Part shown: one piece after another, positions 24,758 to 33,853 of the stretch
Layout: every line of letters begins with the position of its first letter
How positions within the stretch are numbered: the stretch's first letter is position 1
NCBI GenBank assembly: GCA_026129905.1
Contig: JAHCHE010000031.1
Span: 1 to 64,000, forward strand
DNA: 64,000 nucleotides
Direction of reading: 5' to 3'
Source of the DNA: Bryobacteraceae bacterium
Lineage (GTDB): Bacteria > Acidobacteriota > Terriglobia > Bryobacterales > Bryobacteraceae
Position numbers and translations under genes: made by a program
The notes under the pieces: model-generated
The model's input: the letters and a program-made list of their open reading frames with translations, nothing else
Databases searched by the model: none
Told to the model about the DNA's origin: nothing

Positions 24758-26485
24758 ATGGAGAACATCCAGATCGCGCGCCTGCTATCGGAAACGGCCG
24801 ACCTGATGGAAATCGCCGCGGAAGACTCCTTTCGCGTGCGGAGCTATCGCAACGCGGCTTCGGCGGTTGAAAGCTGCGCCGAGCGCGTGGAGGACGTCGC
24901 ACGGAACCCCGAGCGCAAACTCACCGAGATTCCCTGCGTGGGTAAAGGACTGGCGGAAGTGATCCACGAAATTCTCGAGCGTGGCTCGTTCGATCGCCGG
25001 GACAAGCTCCTGGAGAAGTATCCGCCGACCGCGCTAGAGCTGCTGAAGATTCAGGGGCTCGGGCCGAAGAGCATCGCGCTGCTGTTTGAGCATTACCGGG
25101 TCAGCACGATCGACGACCTGGAGCGGATCTGCCAGGAACAGAAGCTGCGGCTGCTGCCCCGGATGGGCGCGAAACTCGAGGAAAAGGTGCTGCGGTCGAT
25201 CGCGCGCTACCGGCAGAGCGCCGGGCGCTTCCTGCTGAGCTTCGCGGACGGAGCGGCCAACGAGCTGAGCCTCTATCTGTCGGCCGGCGGGGGCCTCGAC
25301 AAGATCACGCCCGCGGGCAGCCTGCGGCGGGGCAGGGAAACGGTGGGCGATCTGGACCTGCTGGTGACCGGGCCGAACGCCGGCGCGGCGCTTGAACGGT
25401 TCGTGAAGTTCCCTCGGGTGCAGGAAGTGCTGGGCCGGGGCGAAAACAAGGCAAGCGCCAGGGTCGGTCTCGAGAACCTCCAGGTGGACGTCCGGGCTCT
25501 GCCGCCGGAGAGCTACGGCGCGGCGATGCAGTATTTTACCGGCAGCAAGGAGCACAACATCGCACTGCGGAGCCGCGCGTTGCGGATGGGCCTGACGCTG
25601 AACGAATACGGGCTCGACCGGCTGGAGGGCGGCGAGCGCGTGGCCGGCGCGACCGAGGAGGAGATCTACGAGCGGCTCGGCCTGGTCTGGATTCCGCCGG
25701 AGTTGCGCGAGAACCAGGGGGAAATCGAAGCGGCCGCGGAGAACCGGTTGCCTGAATTGGTGGACGAGCGCCAGATCCGCGGGGACGTGCACATGCACAC
25801 CACGGAAACCGACGGCCGGGCGAGCCTGGAAGAGATGGCCCTGGCAGCGAAGGCCAAGGGATACGAATATGTCGCCATCACGGACCACTCGAAAGCGCTG
25901 GCGATGGCGAACGGACTGGATGAGGCGCGGACGATCGCGTTTGCGAAACGGGTGAGAGCGATCAACGCCAACGGGCTGGGAATCCGCGTGTTCTCGGGGA
26001 TCGAGTGCGATATCCGGCGGGACGGCTCGATGGACCTGGCCGACGAGGCTTTGGCCGAACTGGACGTCGTGATCGGCAGCGTGCACGGGTACATGAACCT
26101 GGAGGCGTCCGAGATGACGGATCGCTTGCTGCGCGCGCTGGAGTGCCCGTACCTCCACATCCTCGGGCATCCTACCGGGCGCATCCTGCTCCACCGCGAG
26201 GGCTGCCCGTTTGACTTCGAGCGCGTGGCGCAGGAAGCGGCGCGACGCGGCGTCTGCCTGGAGATCAACGCCAGCCCGGAGCGGCTAGACCTTTACTCGC
26301 CGCTGCTGCGCACCGCGAAAGCCAAGGGCGCGCGCTTTACCATCTCCACCGACGCGCACCATCCGAAGCACCTGGCGAACATGCGGTGGGGCGTGCTGAT
26401 GGCGCGGCGGGGGTGGCTGGGTCCGTCCGACATCCTCAACACGCAGCCGGCGGAAACGTTCCTGGGGTCGCTGAGGAGGAAATGA
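24758..26485 (+). CDS. polX: DNA polymerase/3'-5' exonuclease PolX
   Basis: A bacterial family-X repair polymerase of 575 residues. Domains in order: an N-terminal 8-kDa-like domain with helix-hairpin-helix elements (ESCAERVEDVARN; IPCVGKGLAEVI; LLKIQGLGPKSIALLF), the nucleotidyltransferase core with catalytic aspartates in VGDLDLLVTG and LQVDVRALP, then a C-terminal PHP exonuclease domain (GDVHMHTTETDG; YVAITDHS; HILGHPTGR; ISTDAHH). All metal ligands appear present. The ATG at 24758 follows a GAGGGAG ribosome-binding site. Confidence 0.95.
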   Translation: MENIQIARLLSETADLMEIAAEDSFRVRSYRNAASAVESCAERVEDVARNPERKLTEIPCVGKGLAEVIHEILERGSFDRRDKLLEKYPPTALELLKIQGLGPKSIALLFEHYRVSTIDDLERICQEQKLRLLPRMGAKLEEKVLRSIARYRQSAGRFLLSFADGAANELSLYLSAGGGLDKITPAGSLRRGRETVGDLDLLVTGPNAGAALERFVKFPRVQEVLGRGENKASARVGLENLQVDVRALPPESYGAAMQYFTGSKEHNIALRSRALRMGLTLNEYGLDRLEGGERVAGATEEEIYERLGLVWIPPELRENQGEIEAAAENRLPELVDERQIRGDVHMHTTETDGRASLEEMALAAKAKGYEYVAITDHSKALAMANGLDEARTIAFAKRVRAINANGLGIRVFSGIECDIRRDGSMDLADEALAELDVVIGSVHGYMNLEASEMTDRLLRALECPYLHILGHPTGRILLHREGCPFDFERVAQEAARRGVCLEINASPERLDLYSPLLRTAKAKGARFTISTDAHHPKHLANMRWGVLMARRGWLGPSDILNTQPAETFLGSLRRK

Positions 26486-26556
26486 CGGACGCCGCCGAAG
26501 GGACAGGCAACTCCGGCGAAACCTTTCCGATTTCGTAACGTAAGAGATAGGAGATT

Positions 26557-27909
26557 ATGACCAAGCTAGGACTGTGCCTGACGGCGTTGTGTTTGTGCCT
26601 TCCGCTGGTTGCCGCGGATATGAAGATTCCCATCGAGAAATACAAACTGAAGAATGGCTTGCGGGTGATCCTGTCGCAGGACCGGTCCGCCCCGGTGGCG
26701 GCGGTCTACCTGATTTACGGGGTGGGCGCGCGGTCGGAGGAGAAGGGCCGGACGGGCTTCGCGCACCTGTTCGAGCACATGATGTTCCAGGGCTCGACGA
26801 ACGCGCCGAAGGGATTCCATTTCGCCACCGTCGAGGCCAACGGAGGTTATCTCAACGGCTCCACCCACGCGGACTACACCGATTACTTCGAGGTGCTCCC
26901 GTCCAACAAGCTGCCGGTTGCATTGTGGCTGGAAGCGGATCGCATGCGGGGGCTGGCCATCACCGAGGAGAACCTCTCGAACCAGAAAGAAGCGGTGAAG
27001 GAGGAGCGCCGGCTGCGGATGGACAACCAGCCGTACGTGGCCGCCATCGTGGACAAATGGCCGGAGGTCGCGTTCCGGAACTGGAGCAACAGCCACTCGA
27101 TCATCGGCTCGTTCGAAGATCTGGATGCGGCCACCGTGGAGGACGTCTCCAAGTTCTTCAAGACGTACTACGCGCCGAACAACGCCGTGCTGGCGATCGT
27201 CGGCGATATCGATCCGGCGGAGGTGAAGAAGCTGATCGACTCGTACTTCTCCGATATCGAGGCCCAGCCCCAGCCGAAGAAGCCGGACCTGGCCGAGCCG
27301 ACGCCGGAAAAGGAGCGCGCCGAGAGGTTCAATGATCCGCACGCCGCCGTGCCCGCGGTAATCGTCGGCTACCGCGGTCCGGTGCGCCGTTCGCCGGACT
27401 ATTACGCGCTGTCGATGCTGGACGTGGTGCTTACGGGCGGCGACAGCTCGCGTTTCCAGCAGAACCTGGTGAAAGGCAAACAAAGCGTCATCGAGTACGA
27501 ATCGAACCTCGGCTGGCCGTTCGGGCAGGCGTCGGACTACGTCGAGCCGGGAATGTACGCCATGTTCATGGTTCATAATCCGCAGTTCACCGGGCGGCAG
27601 ATCGTGGATCAGATCAATGAGGAACTCGCTTCGATCCAGAGGGACGGGGTGCCGGAGAAGGAACTCGAGCGGGCGCGGACGTTTCTGCGGTCGAGCCACA
27701 TCCGGCGGATGGAGAGCGCGATCAGCCGGGCGACGCTGCTCGGTCAGTATGAAGTTCTGGACGGGGACGCGGAGGCCTTAAACGCCGAACTGGACAAGTT
27801 TCTGGCCGTCACGGCGGAACAGATTCAGGCGGCGGCGAAGAAGTACTGCCAGCCGAACCTGCGGGCGGTGCTGGAGGTCGTTCCGGCGCAGAACGAGGAG
27901 GAGAAATGA
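26557..27909 (+). CDS. M16-family zinc protease, catalytically competent subunit
   Basis: A 450-residue insulinase-type metalloprotease with a signal peptide (about 1-20), so probably periplasmic. The inverted zinc motif H70-L-F-E73-H74 lies in GFAHLFEHMMFQG, with the third ligand glutamate in NQKEAVKEER. The C-terminal half contains the second, non-catalytic M16 domain (AVLAIVGDIDPAEVKKLIDS). The following gene, overlapping by four bases, is an M16 homologue without the zinc site. Active/inactive pairs are usual in bacterial M16B enzymes, which form a clamshell heterodimer. Confidence 0.92.
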   Translation: MTKLGLCLTALCLCLPLVAADMKIPIEKYKLKNGLRVILSQDRSAPVAAVYLIYGVGARSEEKGRTGFAHLFEHMMFQGSTNAPKGFHFATVEANGGYLNGSTHADYTDYFEVLPSNKLPVALWLEADRMRGLAITEENLSNQKEAVKEERRLRMDNQPYVAAIVDKWPEVAFRNWSNSHSIIGSFEDLDAATVEDVSKFFKTYYAPNNAVLAIVGDIDPAEVKKLIDSYFSDIEAQPQPKKPDLAEPTPEKERAERFNDPHAAVPAVIVGYRGPVRRSPDYYALSMLDVVLTGGDSSRFQQNLVKGKQSVIEYESNLGWPFGQASDYVEPGMYAMFMVHNPQFTGRQIVDQINEELASIQRDGVPEKELERARTFLRSSHIRRMESAISRATLLGQYEVLDGDAEALNAELDKFLAVTAEQIQAAAKKYCQPNLRAVLEVVPAQNEEEK

Positions 27910-29306
27910 ACGCTAGAATACTCTCAGCAGCGCTGGCCGCTTCATCCCTGATGGCGCAATCCGTGGACCGAACCAAACCCCCGCAGACCTCGCCGCTGGC
28001 CCCATTCCAGCTTCCGCCTGTTCACGAGACGACGCTCGGCAACGGGCTGAGGGTCGTGCTGGTACACGACGGGCGCTTTCCCATCGTGAATGTCCGCATG
28101 GGTTTTGAGGCGGGCTCGAAGTTCGAGCCGGCGGAACTGGCGGGCCTTTCCGAGATGGTGGCGGAGTTGTTGAAGGAGGGCGCCGCGGGAAAGACGTCGC
28201 GGCAGATCGCCGAGCAGCTTGCCGATATCGGCGGGTCGCTGAACGCCGCGTCGGGTTCGGACGCCATCATGGTTTCCGGATACGCCCTCAGCGAGTATTC
28301 CGACAAGCTGCTGGACCTGCTGGCCGGCATGGTCCGGAGCGCGAGCTTCCCGGAAGAGGAGATCGCGCTGCGCAAGCAGAACCGAAAGCAGGAACTAGCG
28401 CACCAGCGCTCGCAGCCGGGCACTCTGGCGGACGAGAAGCTGCTGCAAACGGTCTTCCGGAGCCATCCTTATTCGCGCATGCTTCCGACGGTCGAGTCGA
28501 TCGATCGGATGAAGCGGGAGGATCTGATCGCGTTTCGCGAGCGTTTCCTGACGCCGAATAACGGAGTCCTGGTGCTGGTGGGTCCGGTCGGCGACGGCAA
28601 GGCGATTCTGGGCGAGATCGAATCGAAGTTCGGCAAATGGGAGAAGAAGGCGCCGCCGAAGCTCGCGGTGGGCGAGATTCCGCCGCCGGCGCGGTCGTTG
28701 ACGCTGGTGGATCGGCCGGGGTCCGTGCAAGCCGATTTCCGAGCCGGCAGGACAGCGGTCGATCGCACGCACGCCGACTACTTTCCGATGGTGATGGCGA
28801 ACACGATTTTCGGTTCGGGCACCAGTTCGCGGATGTTCGTGAAGATCCGCGAGGAGAAGGGCTTTGCCTACGATGCGCGGAGTTCGCTCGAGCCGCACAA
28901 GACATCGGGCCTGTTCACGGCGGTGACGCAAGTGCGCAACGAGGTGGTGGAGGCGGCGCTGGACGCGGTGCTGGCGGAGTTGCGGCTGATGGGGGCCGAG
29001 CCGGTGAGCGCGATCGAACTCGAGGCGGCCAAGAACTTCCGCAACGGCCAGTTCGCGCTCAGCCTGGAAACTCCGGCGGGTCTCGCCTCGCAGTTGGCGA
29101 GCCTGAAGATCAATGGGCTGCCGAATGAATACCTGGAGAAATACACCACGCGGGTGCGCGCCGTGACGCCGGAGCAGGTGCAGGCGGCAGGCGCCAAGTA
29201 CATGAATCCGGAAGCGCTCTCGCTGGTGGTGGTGGGCGACGCCGAGACGATCAGAGGTTCGCTCAAGAAATTCGGCGACGCCCAAATCGAGAAGGCGAAG
29301 CCGTGA
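27906..29306 (+). CDS. M16-family protease-like partner without zinc site
   Basis: A 466-residue M16 homologue that lacks H-x-x-E-H. The matching position reads GLSEMVAELLKEG, so it cannot bind zinc in the normal way. The N-terminus has a signal peptide (ILSAALAASSLMAQS). Later domains keep the M16 fold (NNGVLVLVGPVGDGKAILGE; FGSGTSSRMFVKIREEKGFA, which carries the arginine region that helps hold peptide substrate). It is translationally coupled to the active subunit (ATGA overlap), so a heterodimer is expected. Confidence 0.92.
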   Translation: MNARILSAALAASSLMAQSVDRTKPPQTSPLAPFQLPPVHETTLGNGLRVVLVHDGRFPIVNVRMGFEAGSKFEPAELAGLSEMVAELLKEGAAGKTSRQIAEQLADIGGSLNAASGSDAIMVSGYALSEYSDKLLDLLAGMVRSASFPEEEIALRKQNRKQELAHQRSQPGTLADEKLLQTVFRSHPYSRMLPTVESIDRMKREDLIAFRERFLTPNNGVLVLVGPVGDGKAILGEIESKFGKWEKKAPPKLAVGEIPPPARSLTLVDRPGSVQADFRAGRTAVDRTHADYFPMVMANTIFGSGTSSRMFVKIREEKGFAYDARSSLEPHKTSGLFTAVTQVRNEVVEAALDAVLAELRLMGAEPVSAIELEAAKNFRNGQFALSLETPAGLASQLASLKINGLPNEYLEKYTTRVRAVTPEQVQAAGAKYMNPEALSLVVVGDAETIRGSLKKFGDAQIEKAKP

Positions 29307-29830
29307 CCGTAACGTCGTCCAAGGAGGCGTATGCGAGCCCCATCTTCCGGGTGACGGAGGATCGGGCCGTGGCGCCGGACGGCTTCGAGATCCGGCGGGC
29401 CGTCGTGCGGCACGGCGGCAGCGCGGTGATGCTGGCCGTGGACGACGAGGGCCGTATTCTGCTGGTGCGGCAGTTCCGGCTCCCGGCGCAGGACTATCTC
29501 TGGGAGCTGCCGGCCGGCAGACTGGACGAGGGAGAAACGCCGCTCGATACGGCCAGGCGGGAACTGGTGGAAGAGACCGGTTACCGCGCCCGGCAGTGGA
29601 CGGAACTGGTTTCGTTTTTCGCCTCGCCAGGGTACGTGTCGGAGAAGATGACGGTGTTCGTGGCGAGGGAACTGGAAGCCGGCGAGGCAACGCCGATGGA
29701 CGACGAGCGGATCGAGCGCCGCTGGTTCACGCTGGATGAACTGGATCAGTGGCGGCGAAGCGGCAACATCGTGGACGGCAAAACGCTGGTTGGCCTGCTG
29801 ACGTACAAGGAACTGCTGGCCGGCGAGTGA
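29303..29830 (+). CDS. NUDIX hydrolase (ADP-ribose pyrophosphatase type)
   Basis: A 175-residue hydrolase. The Nudix box G72-x5-E78-x7-R86-E87-x2-E90-E91-x-G93 is complete, and the N-terminal beta sheet contains RILLVRQFRLPAQDYLWELP, the feature that marks ADP-ribose/ADP-sugar pyrophosphatases. The start is GTG, overlapping the stop of the M16 partner by four bases, so it is the third gene of this operon. Its link to the proteases is probably only organisational. Confidence 0.9.
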   Translation: MTVTSSKEAYASPIFRVTEDRAVAPDGFEIRRAVVRHGGSAVMLAVDDEGRILLVRQFRLPAQDYLWELPAGRLDEGETPLDTARRELVEETGYRARQWTELVSFFASPGYVSEKMTVFVARELEAGEATPMDDERIERRWFTLDELDQWRRSGNIVDGKTLVGLLTYKELLAGE

Positions 29831-29863
29831 CGGCCCGGCGCGGGCGATCCCGTAGCCTGGCTC

Positions 29864-30958
29864 TCAGGTTGCGGGAGGCCGTTGGGCGCGGTTTGCCGGC
29901 CGACTGCGGCGTCCGTCCTGGCCAGGCGGATCGGCGGCGGGTCGCACTGCCGTGGCGTCGGTCTCCAGGCCGAGGTTTGGCGGGTCGATCCTCTTCCAGG
30001 CGGTGTCCGGCCCATCCTGTCTCAGAATCCCGAACGGTCCGACGGCCCAAACCGAGCCTTCGACCGAGATGAGCCGCTCGAGGAAGGGCCACCCACCGAG
30101 CCCCACGGGACGCCAGGCGTCGCCTCCGTCCTCCGAGACGAGAAGATCTTCTTCGGAGGCGATCCAGCCGCGGCCGGAATCGTCAAAGCGCACCGACGTT
30201 AGCGTACTTCTCACCGGGACCGGCGTCGCTTGCCACGTTGCGCCGCCGTCCCGCGTCCTCAGCAAGTGCCCGAGAAAGCCAACGGCCCAGCCGTTGTCGG
30301 GGTCGCGAAAACGTACGGCGTAGAGAGACCATTTGGCCGCCGGGGACCGGATCTGCTCCCAGCGGCGGCCCCCGTCGGAGGTTCGCAGTATCGCGCCATT
30401 CCAACCCACCGCCCAGCCGAGGTTCCGATCCAGGAAGAAGATGTCTTCCAGGGGCACGGAAGCGCCTGTTGCCTGACTGTTCCAGCTCCTCCCGCCGTCG
30501 CCTGAATGCAGAACCACGCCGCCGTAGCCGGTGATCCAACCGGACTCGCCAACGAAGTAAAGGCTGCGCAGATCCTCCTGCGTCGGCAGCGAGACCACCT
30601 GCCAGGAGCTGCCTCCATCGGCGGTGGCCAGGAGCGCGCCGCGATCGCCGGCGGCGAATCCATTGTCCGCATCGAGGAAATACAGCGCGCGAACGCGCAC
30701 TCCGGACGGCAAGCGCGACTCGATCCAGGTTGCGCCCCGGTCGTCGCTTCGCAGCAATCGCTCGCGCTCGCACAGCAGCCAGACCCTGCCTTTGGCCGAA
30801 GCCGCGTCCATAATGCGGCAGGCGCCGTCGTCCAGCGCCGCCGCCGGCGGGGCGGCCGCGATTGCCATTGTCAACAGGAGCAGGAACGCCATCGGATTCC
30901 TCGCGCGGAACGATTTCGATACTCGCGAAGCGCTCCGGTTTTTGCCCCAGCGGCTCAT
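29864..30958 (-). CDS. Exported YCF48-like/BNR beta-propeller protein
   Basis: A 364-residue protein with repeated YCF48/BNR-type units: LLRSDDRGATWIES, LLATADGGSSWQVV, VVLHSGDGGRSWNS, AILRTSDGGRRWEQ, LLRTRDGGATWQAT, LLVSEDGGDAWRPV. These give about six to seven propeller blades. The photosystem II assembly factor Ycf48 has the same fold, but in non-phototrophs the role is unknown; binding to surface or secreted partners is likely. A signal peptide begins at the internal methionine MAFLLLLTMAIAAAP (start at 30892); the longer start would give it a basic 22-residue lead. The C-terminus is disordered and arginine-rich. Confidence 0.8.
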   Translation of the reverse strand: MSRWGKNRSASRVSKSFRARNPMAFLLLLTMAIAAAPPAAALDDGACRIMDAASAKGRVWLLCERERLLRSDDRGATWIESRLPSGVRVRALYFLDADNGFAAGDRGALLATADGGSSWQVVSLPTQEDLRSLYFVGESGWITGYGGVVLHSGDGGRSWNSQATGASVPLEDIFFLDRNLGWAVGWNGAILRTSDGGRRWEQIRSPAAKWSLYAVRFRDPDNGWAVGFLGHLLRTRDGGATWQATPVPVRSTLTSVRFDDSGRGWIASEEDLLVSEDGGDAWRPVGLGGWPFLERLISVEGSVWAVGPFGILRQDGPDTAWKRIDPPNLGLETDATAVRPAADPPGQDGRRSRPANRAQRPPAT

Positions 30959-30973
30959 TTCGACGTTGAGCGC

Positions 30974-31383
30974 TTAGAATGCGCGCCGGCGCACAGGACC
31001 GGGCCGGATGTCGAAGCTTTCCTCGAGCGCGCGCCAAAGCTCCTCGAACATTTGGTCCATCAGCGAAACCGCGCCCAAGGGGTCGTACGCCGAATACAGC
31101 GGTTCCACCGCGGCTCGCCGAGGGGCGCGCGGCTGCCGGCCAAACAGCGGCTCAATGGGAGTCGGGGCCGGACGGCGCTGGCGGCCCAGTTCATGGTCGT
31201 ACGAGCGCCGGCGAAATCGGGATCGCCCAGCGTTGCGTAGGCTTCGACCAAACGGCGGAATTTCTCGGGGCTGGACCCCGCGCCCGCATCGGGGTGGAAG
31301 CGGCGAGCAAGCATCCGGAACGCTGTGCGAATGGCTCGATCGTCGGCATCCATCGGGATGCCAAGAATCTCGTAGTAGGTCAC
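30974..31383 (-). pseudogene. J-domain (DnaJ-like) protein broken by a one-base frameshift
   Basis: The first frame from 31383 encodes a J domain: MTYYEILGIPMDADDRAIRT, then AFRMLARRFHPDAGAG with the essential HPD, and LVEAYATLGDP. After GDPDFA the frame becomes arginine-rich nonsense. The neighbouring frame instead continues SYDHELGRQRRPAPTPIEPL and then LMDQMFEELWRALEESFDI to the stop at 30974. Adding one C in the GCC-GGC context near 31207 would give ARRSYDHELG, the usual J-domain ending. The ancestral protein would be about 136 residues. Either a real single-base deletion or a sequencing error. Confidence 0.75.
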
Positions 31384-31459
31384 TTCGGGTACCCTGACAA
31401 TTCCAATTTAGCCGATTCGGCTTGCGGTTTGAACACAATGTCGTTCGTTAGACTCGGCG

Positions 31460-31948
31460 CTACGCAAGCAACCTTGGGTGGCATCGAATGCCTTTGGGCG
31501 CCGATGTACGGACCGTTGCGAACTCCCGGTGCCGTTGGTTGATCAGGATGTTCCGCTCAAGGCCCGGAGCTACCAGAGATGGAACCAGGAGGGCCAGTGA
31601 GCGCGCCTCATCGTACCAGGCGTCGCCGTAAAGCTGGCTTGCGGTTCTGTCGTCGGAATCCCATCCGGGCAGGTCGCCCGCTTTCACTTCCTCGACGGAA
31701 GCGCCGGCGGGGATCTCGATCCGTACGTATACCAAGGTCCCAGGGATCTTCAGGCTATTCAGTTGAGCGGCTTTTTCGAGCAGCGCGCCGGCGTAGTGCT
31801 CGGCGGCATAGATGACGAACCGGCCCCGGGAATTCCAGCGGGCCGTATCGCTGATGGCCGCGCCGCCGCCATCGAGAAGCGGGTGGGCCGGCGAGCCGAT
31901 ACGGTAGGCCGCCAGGGCATCCTCAGAGTGGAAGACCGTGCTCGACAT
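31460..31948 (-). CDS. RES-domain toxin (NAD-degrading type)
   Basis: RES toxins of type II TA systems deplete NAD. The 162-residue protein follows the family plan: ALAAYRIGS with the conserved arginine, ARWNSRGRFVIYAAEHYAGA with WN and Y, the acidic residue in LLEKAA, DEARSLALLVPSLV, and NILINQRHREF near the end, finishing HPRLL. The start at 31948 lies 26 bases inside the upstream Xre-type gene, the usual overlap in Xre/RES operons. The gene is intact by these criteria. Confidence 0.88.
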   Translation of the reverse strand: MSSTVFHSEDALAAYRIGSPAHPLLDGGGAAISDTARWNSRGRFVIYAAEHYAGALLEKAAQLNSLKIPGTLVYVRIEIPAGASVEEVKAGDLPGWDSDDRTASQLYGDAWYDEARSLALLVPSLVAPGLERNILINQRHREFATVRTSAPKGIRCHPRLLA

Positions 31949-32354
31949 CCTGCAGCATGCCCTCTACGCGGCGGGCGCCAATCTCCGTTCGAGCGACGTC
32001 CAGGGGCGCTTCGCCGTCCAGCAGCGGGTGCGGCCGATTCAGAAACGCGCGCGCTTCCTCTGAGGATCCCCACAGGGCCTCGGCGAATGCGATCACGCGC
32101 GCCAGTCGCTCGGTACGAGCGCTTTCTTCCGCCGAGAGGCGCCTGCGCCTCTTAAACGTGGCGGGAGGAACCACGCTGTAAACAAATCGGTTGGCCGCGG
32201 TCTTCGGTTCGATCACCCTCTCGGCTACAGCCCGCAACGAGCGTTTCGGAAGACCGGCGCGAACCAGCCGGTCGAGATCGCTCCAGGTTTGCACTCGGCC
32301 CCGAAGGACGGACCGTCCTCCGAGCACTTCTGCGACGCGCTCAACGATTTCCAT
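31923..32354 (-). CDS. Xre/MbcA/ParS-type antitoxin (DUF2384)
   Basis: The 143-residue partner of the RES toxin. The middle carries a helical DNA-binding-like segment (DRLVRAGLPKRSLRAVAER) and the C-terminal toxin-binding domain is typical: TERLARVIAFAEALWGSSEE, ARAFLNRPHPLLDGEAPLDV, ARTEIGARRVEGML. The N-terminal helix-turn-helix is short. It precedes and overlaps the toxin gene. A tandem 20-base repeat lies 100 bases upstream and might be its operator. Confidence 0.88.
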   Translation of the reverse strand: MEIVERVAEVLGGRSVLRGRVQTWSDLDRLVRAGLPKRSLRAVAERVIEPKTAANRFVYSVVPPATFKRRRRLSAEESARTERLARVIAFAEALWGSSEEARAFLNRPHPLLDGEAPLDVARTEIGARRVEGMLQDVEHGLPL

Positions 32355-32453
32355 CTGGCAGGCCTCCTGGTATCAATTGAGCCACTCATTCAAGGTATCA
32401 GAGAGCGAGGCGCGTGCCCCGATACGCCTGGTCCTACCGCTGCCTGCATCCAC

Positions 32454-32493
32454 TCTGATGGTTTGTCCACACGTCTGATGGTTTGTCCACACG
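32454..32493. repeat. Two exact tandem copies of a 20-base unit upstream of the TA operon
   Basis: TCTGATGGTTTGTCCACACG occurs at 32454-32473 and again, without mismatch, at 32474-32493. It is 100-140 bases upstream of the Xre-type antitoxin start. Twenty bases is about two DNA turns, which would place two bound proteins on the same face. It could be an operator or a remnant of a mobile-element end. Confidence 0.6.
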
Positions 32494-32605
32494 ACGAAAG
32501 TTTTGGCGGCCTGTATTTTGGTCGGATTTCCCGCCGGTAGTCGCCACATCGCGGCCAACAAAACGTGCGCGAAGCTAAGACGCGTTGCCCTGGTCGCCCA
32601 ATCCG

Positions 32606-33853
32606 TCAAAACGACATGCTAAGCATCGCTTGTGCCTGGTTGCGGTGAATTGGCGAGCCCGTGCCCTCATAGTAGGGCGATGTCGCACTGCCCAGGCCCC
32701 AGTGAGTAAGCCGGAGTTCAGGCGCCAGCCGGATTTGCCCCCAACGGAACTCAACGCCGACCGCCCCCGTGGCGCCGAATGGCGAGAGCCGCCAGGAGCT
32801 TACTTCCTTTGTGGTGCGGAACGACGGGCCCAGCGCGACGAACGGCTGGAGAGGAATGCCGTGGAAGGTTCGCAGGGGCGTCAGCCGATACTTCGCGAGC
32901 ACCGGAATCTCCCAGAAGTTAGAGATCACCGACGGTTGATCGCTTAAGTTGATATACGGTGGTATGCTGCCCGCGACATTGGAATAGCGCGTTACCAACC
33001 GGTACTTCCGCGGAATGGCGTTGGCCTCCACCGAGACTCGTCGCCACAGGTTCACCTCCAGGAAGGGACCCACTTGAGCCGAGCGCAGCGAAGTGGTGGT
33101 TCCGGTGAAGGAGAACTCAGGCGTGTCGAGGAAGTACTCCTGTGTGGGCAAATCCGCCGTCAGATTCGTGACAACCATGGCGCCGAAGGAAAAGCGCCGT
33201 CCCAGCGGGTGCGCCAGTTCCGGCGACGCGTAGCCCAGCCCCACCAGTAGCTCCACCTGATTCTGCTCGGTTCGAACGCCGGCGCTATTGGGGTCCTGCT
33301 GCCAATGCGTGTAACGGATGCGCGGCGCGAGCTTGAGGCGGCCCCATTGCCGCTCAATGCCAAAGCCAGCCGTCAGGCCGGCTGGTGAAGGCCTCGCTGC
33401 GTTCAGATTGCCCGCCTTGCGCAGCGATGGGCCCCCTTCGATGAAGGGCCGCCACCGCTCGGCGCCAAACCGGTATTGAGCCAGCAACGGGAACTGCCAG
33501 GTGATCACCGGGGCCGGCGCGTAGCCGGTGATGAGGCCGTCGCGAACCTCGACCGCGGCCCGGTACAGCAATGGCTTATACATGCCGCCGAAGCTGAGCG
33601 ACAGGCGGCTGGTCAGGCCGACCCCCGCCTGCAGGCCGACAATGTAGCCTCCGCGTTTCGAAAGAGTGGCACTGGGAACCTGCGTAGGGCCTTGGCCAAA
33701 GTCGATGGTATACGTTTCCCTGGTTTCGACGAAGTCGCGGGTGGGGTAACCACCGGCAATGACACCAAAGCTGAGCCGCTGTCCAATGGTCGGCAAAGCC
33801 GTACACAGTGTAAGTAACGATACGGATGTGGCCACAGACCGAAGAATAGGCAT
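32606..33853 (-). CDS. Outer-membrane protein with two tandem beta-barrel halves
   Basis: A 415-residue exported protein with a signal peptide ending near residue 25. The two halves resemble each other. Residues about 25-205 start RLSFGVIAGG and end LKLAPRIRYTHWQQDPNSAG followed by QNQVELLVGLGY. Residues about 215-415 start RRFSFGAMVV and end IRLAPELRLTHWGLGSATSP and NQAQAMLSMSF. Each half has alternating-residue strands and the L-A-P-x-[IL]-R-x-T-H-W motif. The final phenylalanine fits barrel insertion. Function unknown. It may be a duplication fused in frame, folding as one large barrel or two small ones. Confidence 0.78.
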   Translation of the reverse strand: MPILRSVATSVSLLTLCTALPTIGQRLSFGVIAGGYPTRDFVETRETYTIDFGQGPTQVPSATLSKRGGYIVGLQAGVGLTSRLSLSFGGMYKPLLYRAAVEVRDGLITGYAPAPVITWQFPLLAQYRFGAERWRPFIEGGPSLRKAGNLNAARPSPAGLTAGFGIERQWGRLKLAPRIRYTHWQQDPNSAGVRTEQNQVELLVGLGYASPELAHPLGRRFSFGAMVVTNLTADLPTQEYFLDTPEFSFTGTTTSLRSAQVGPFLEVNLWRRVSVEANAIPRKYRLVTRYSNVAGSIPPYINLSDQPSVISNFWEIPVLAKYRLTPLRTFHGIPLQPFVALGPSFRTTKEVSSWRLSPFGATGAVGVEFRWGQIRLAPELRLTHWGLGSATSPYYEGTGSPIHRNQAQAMLSMSF

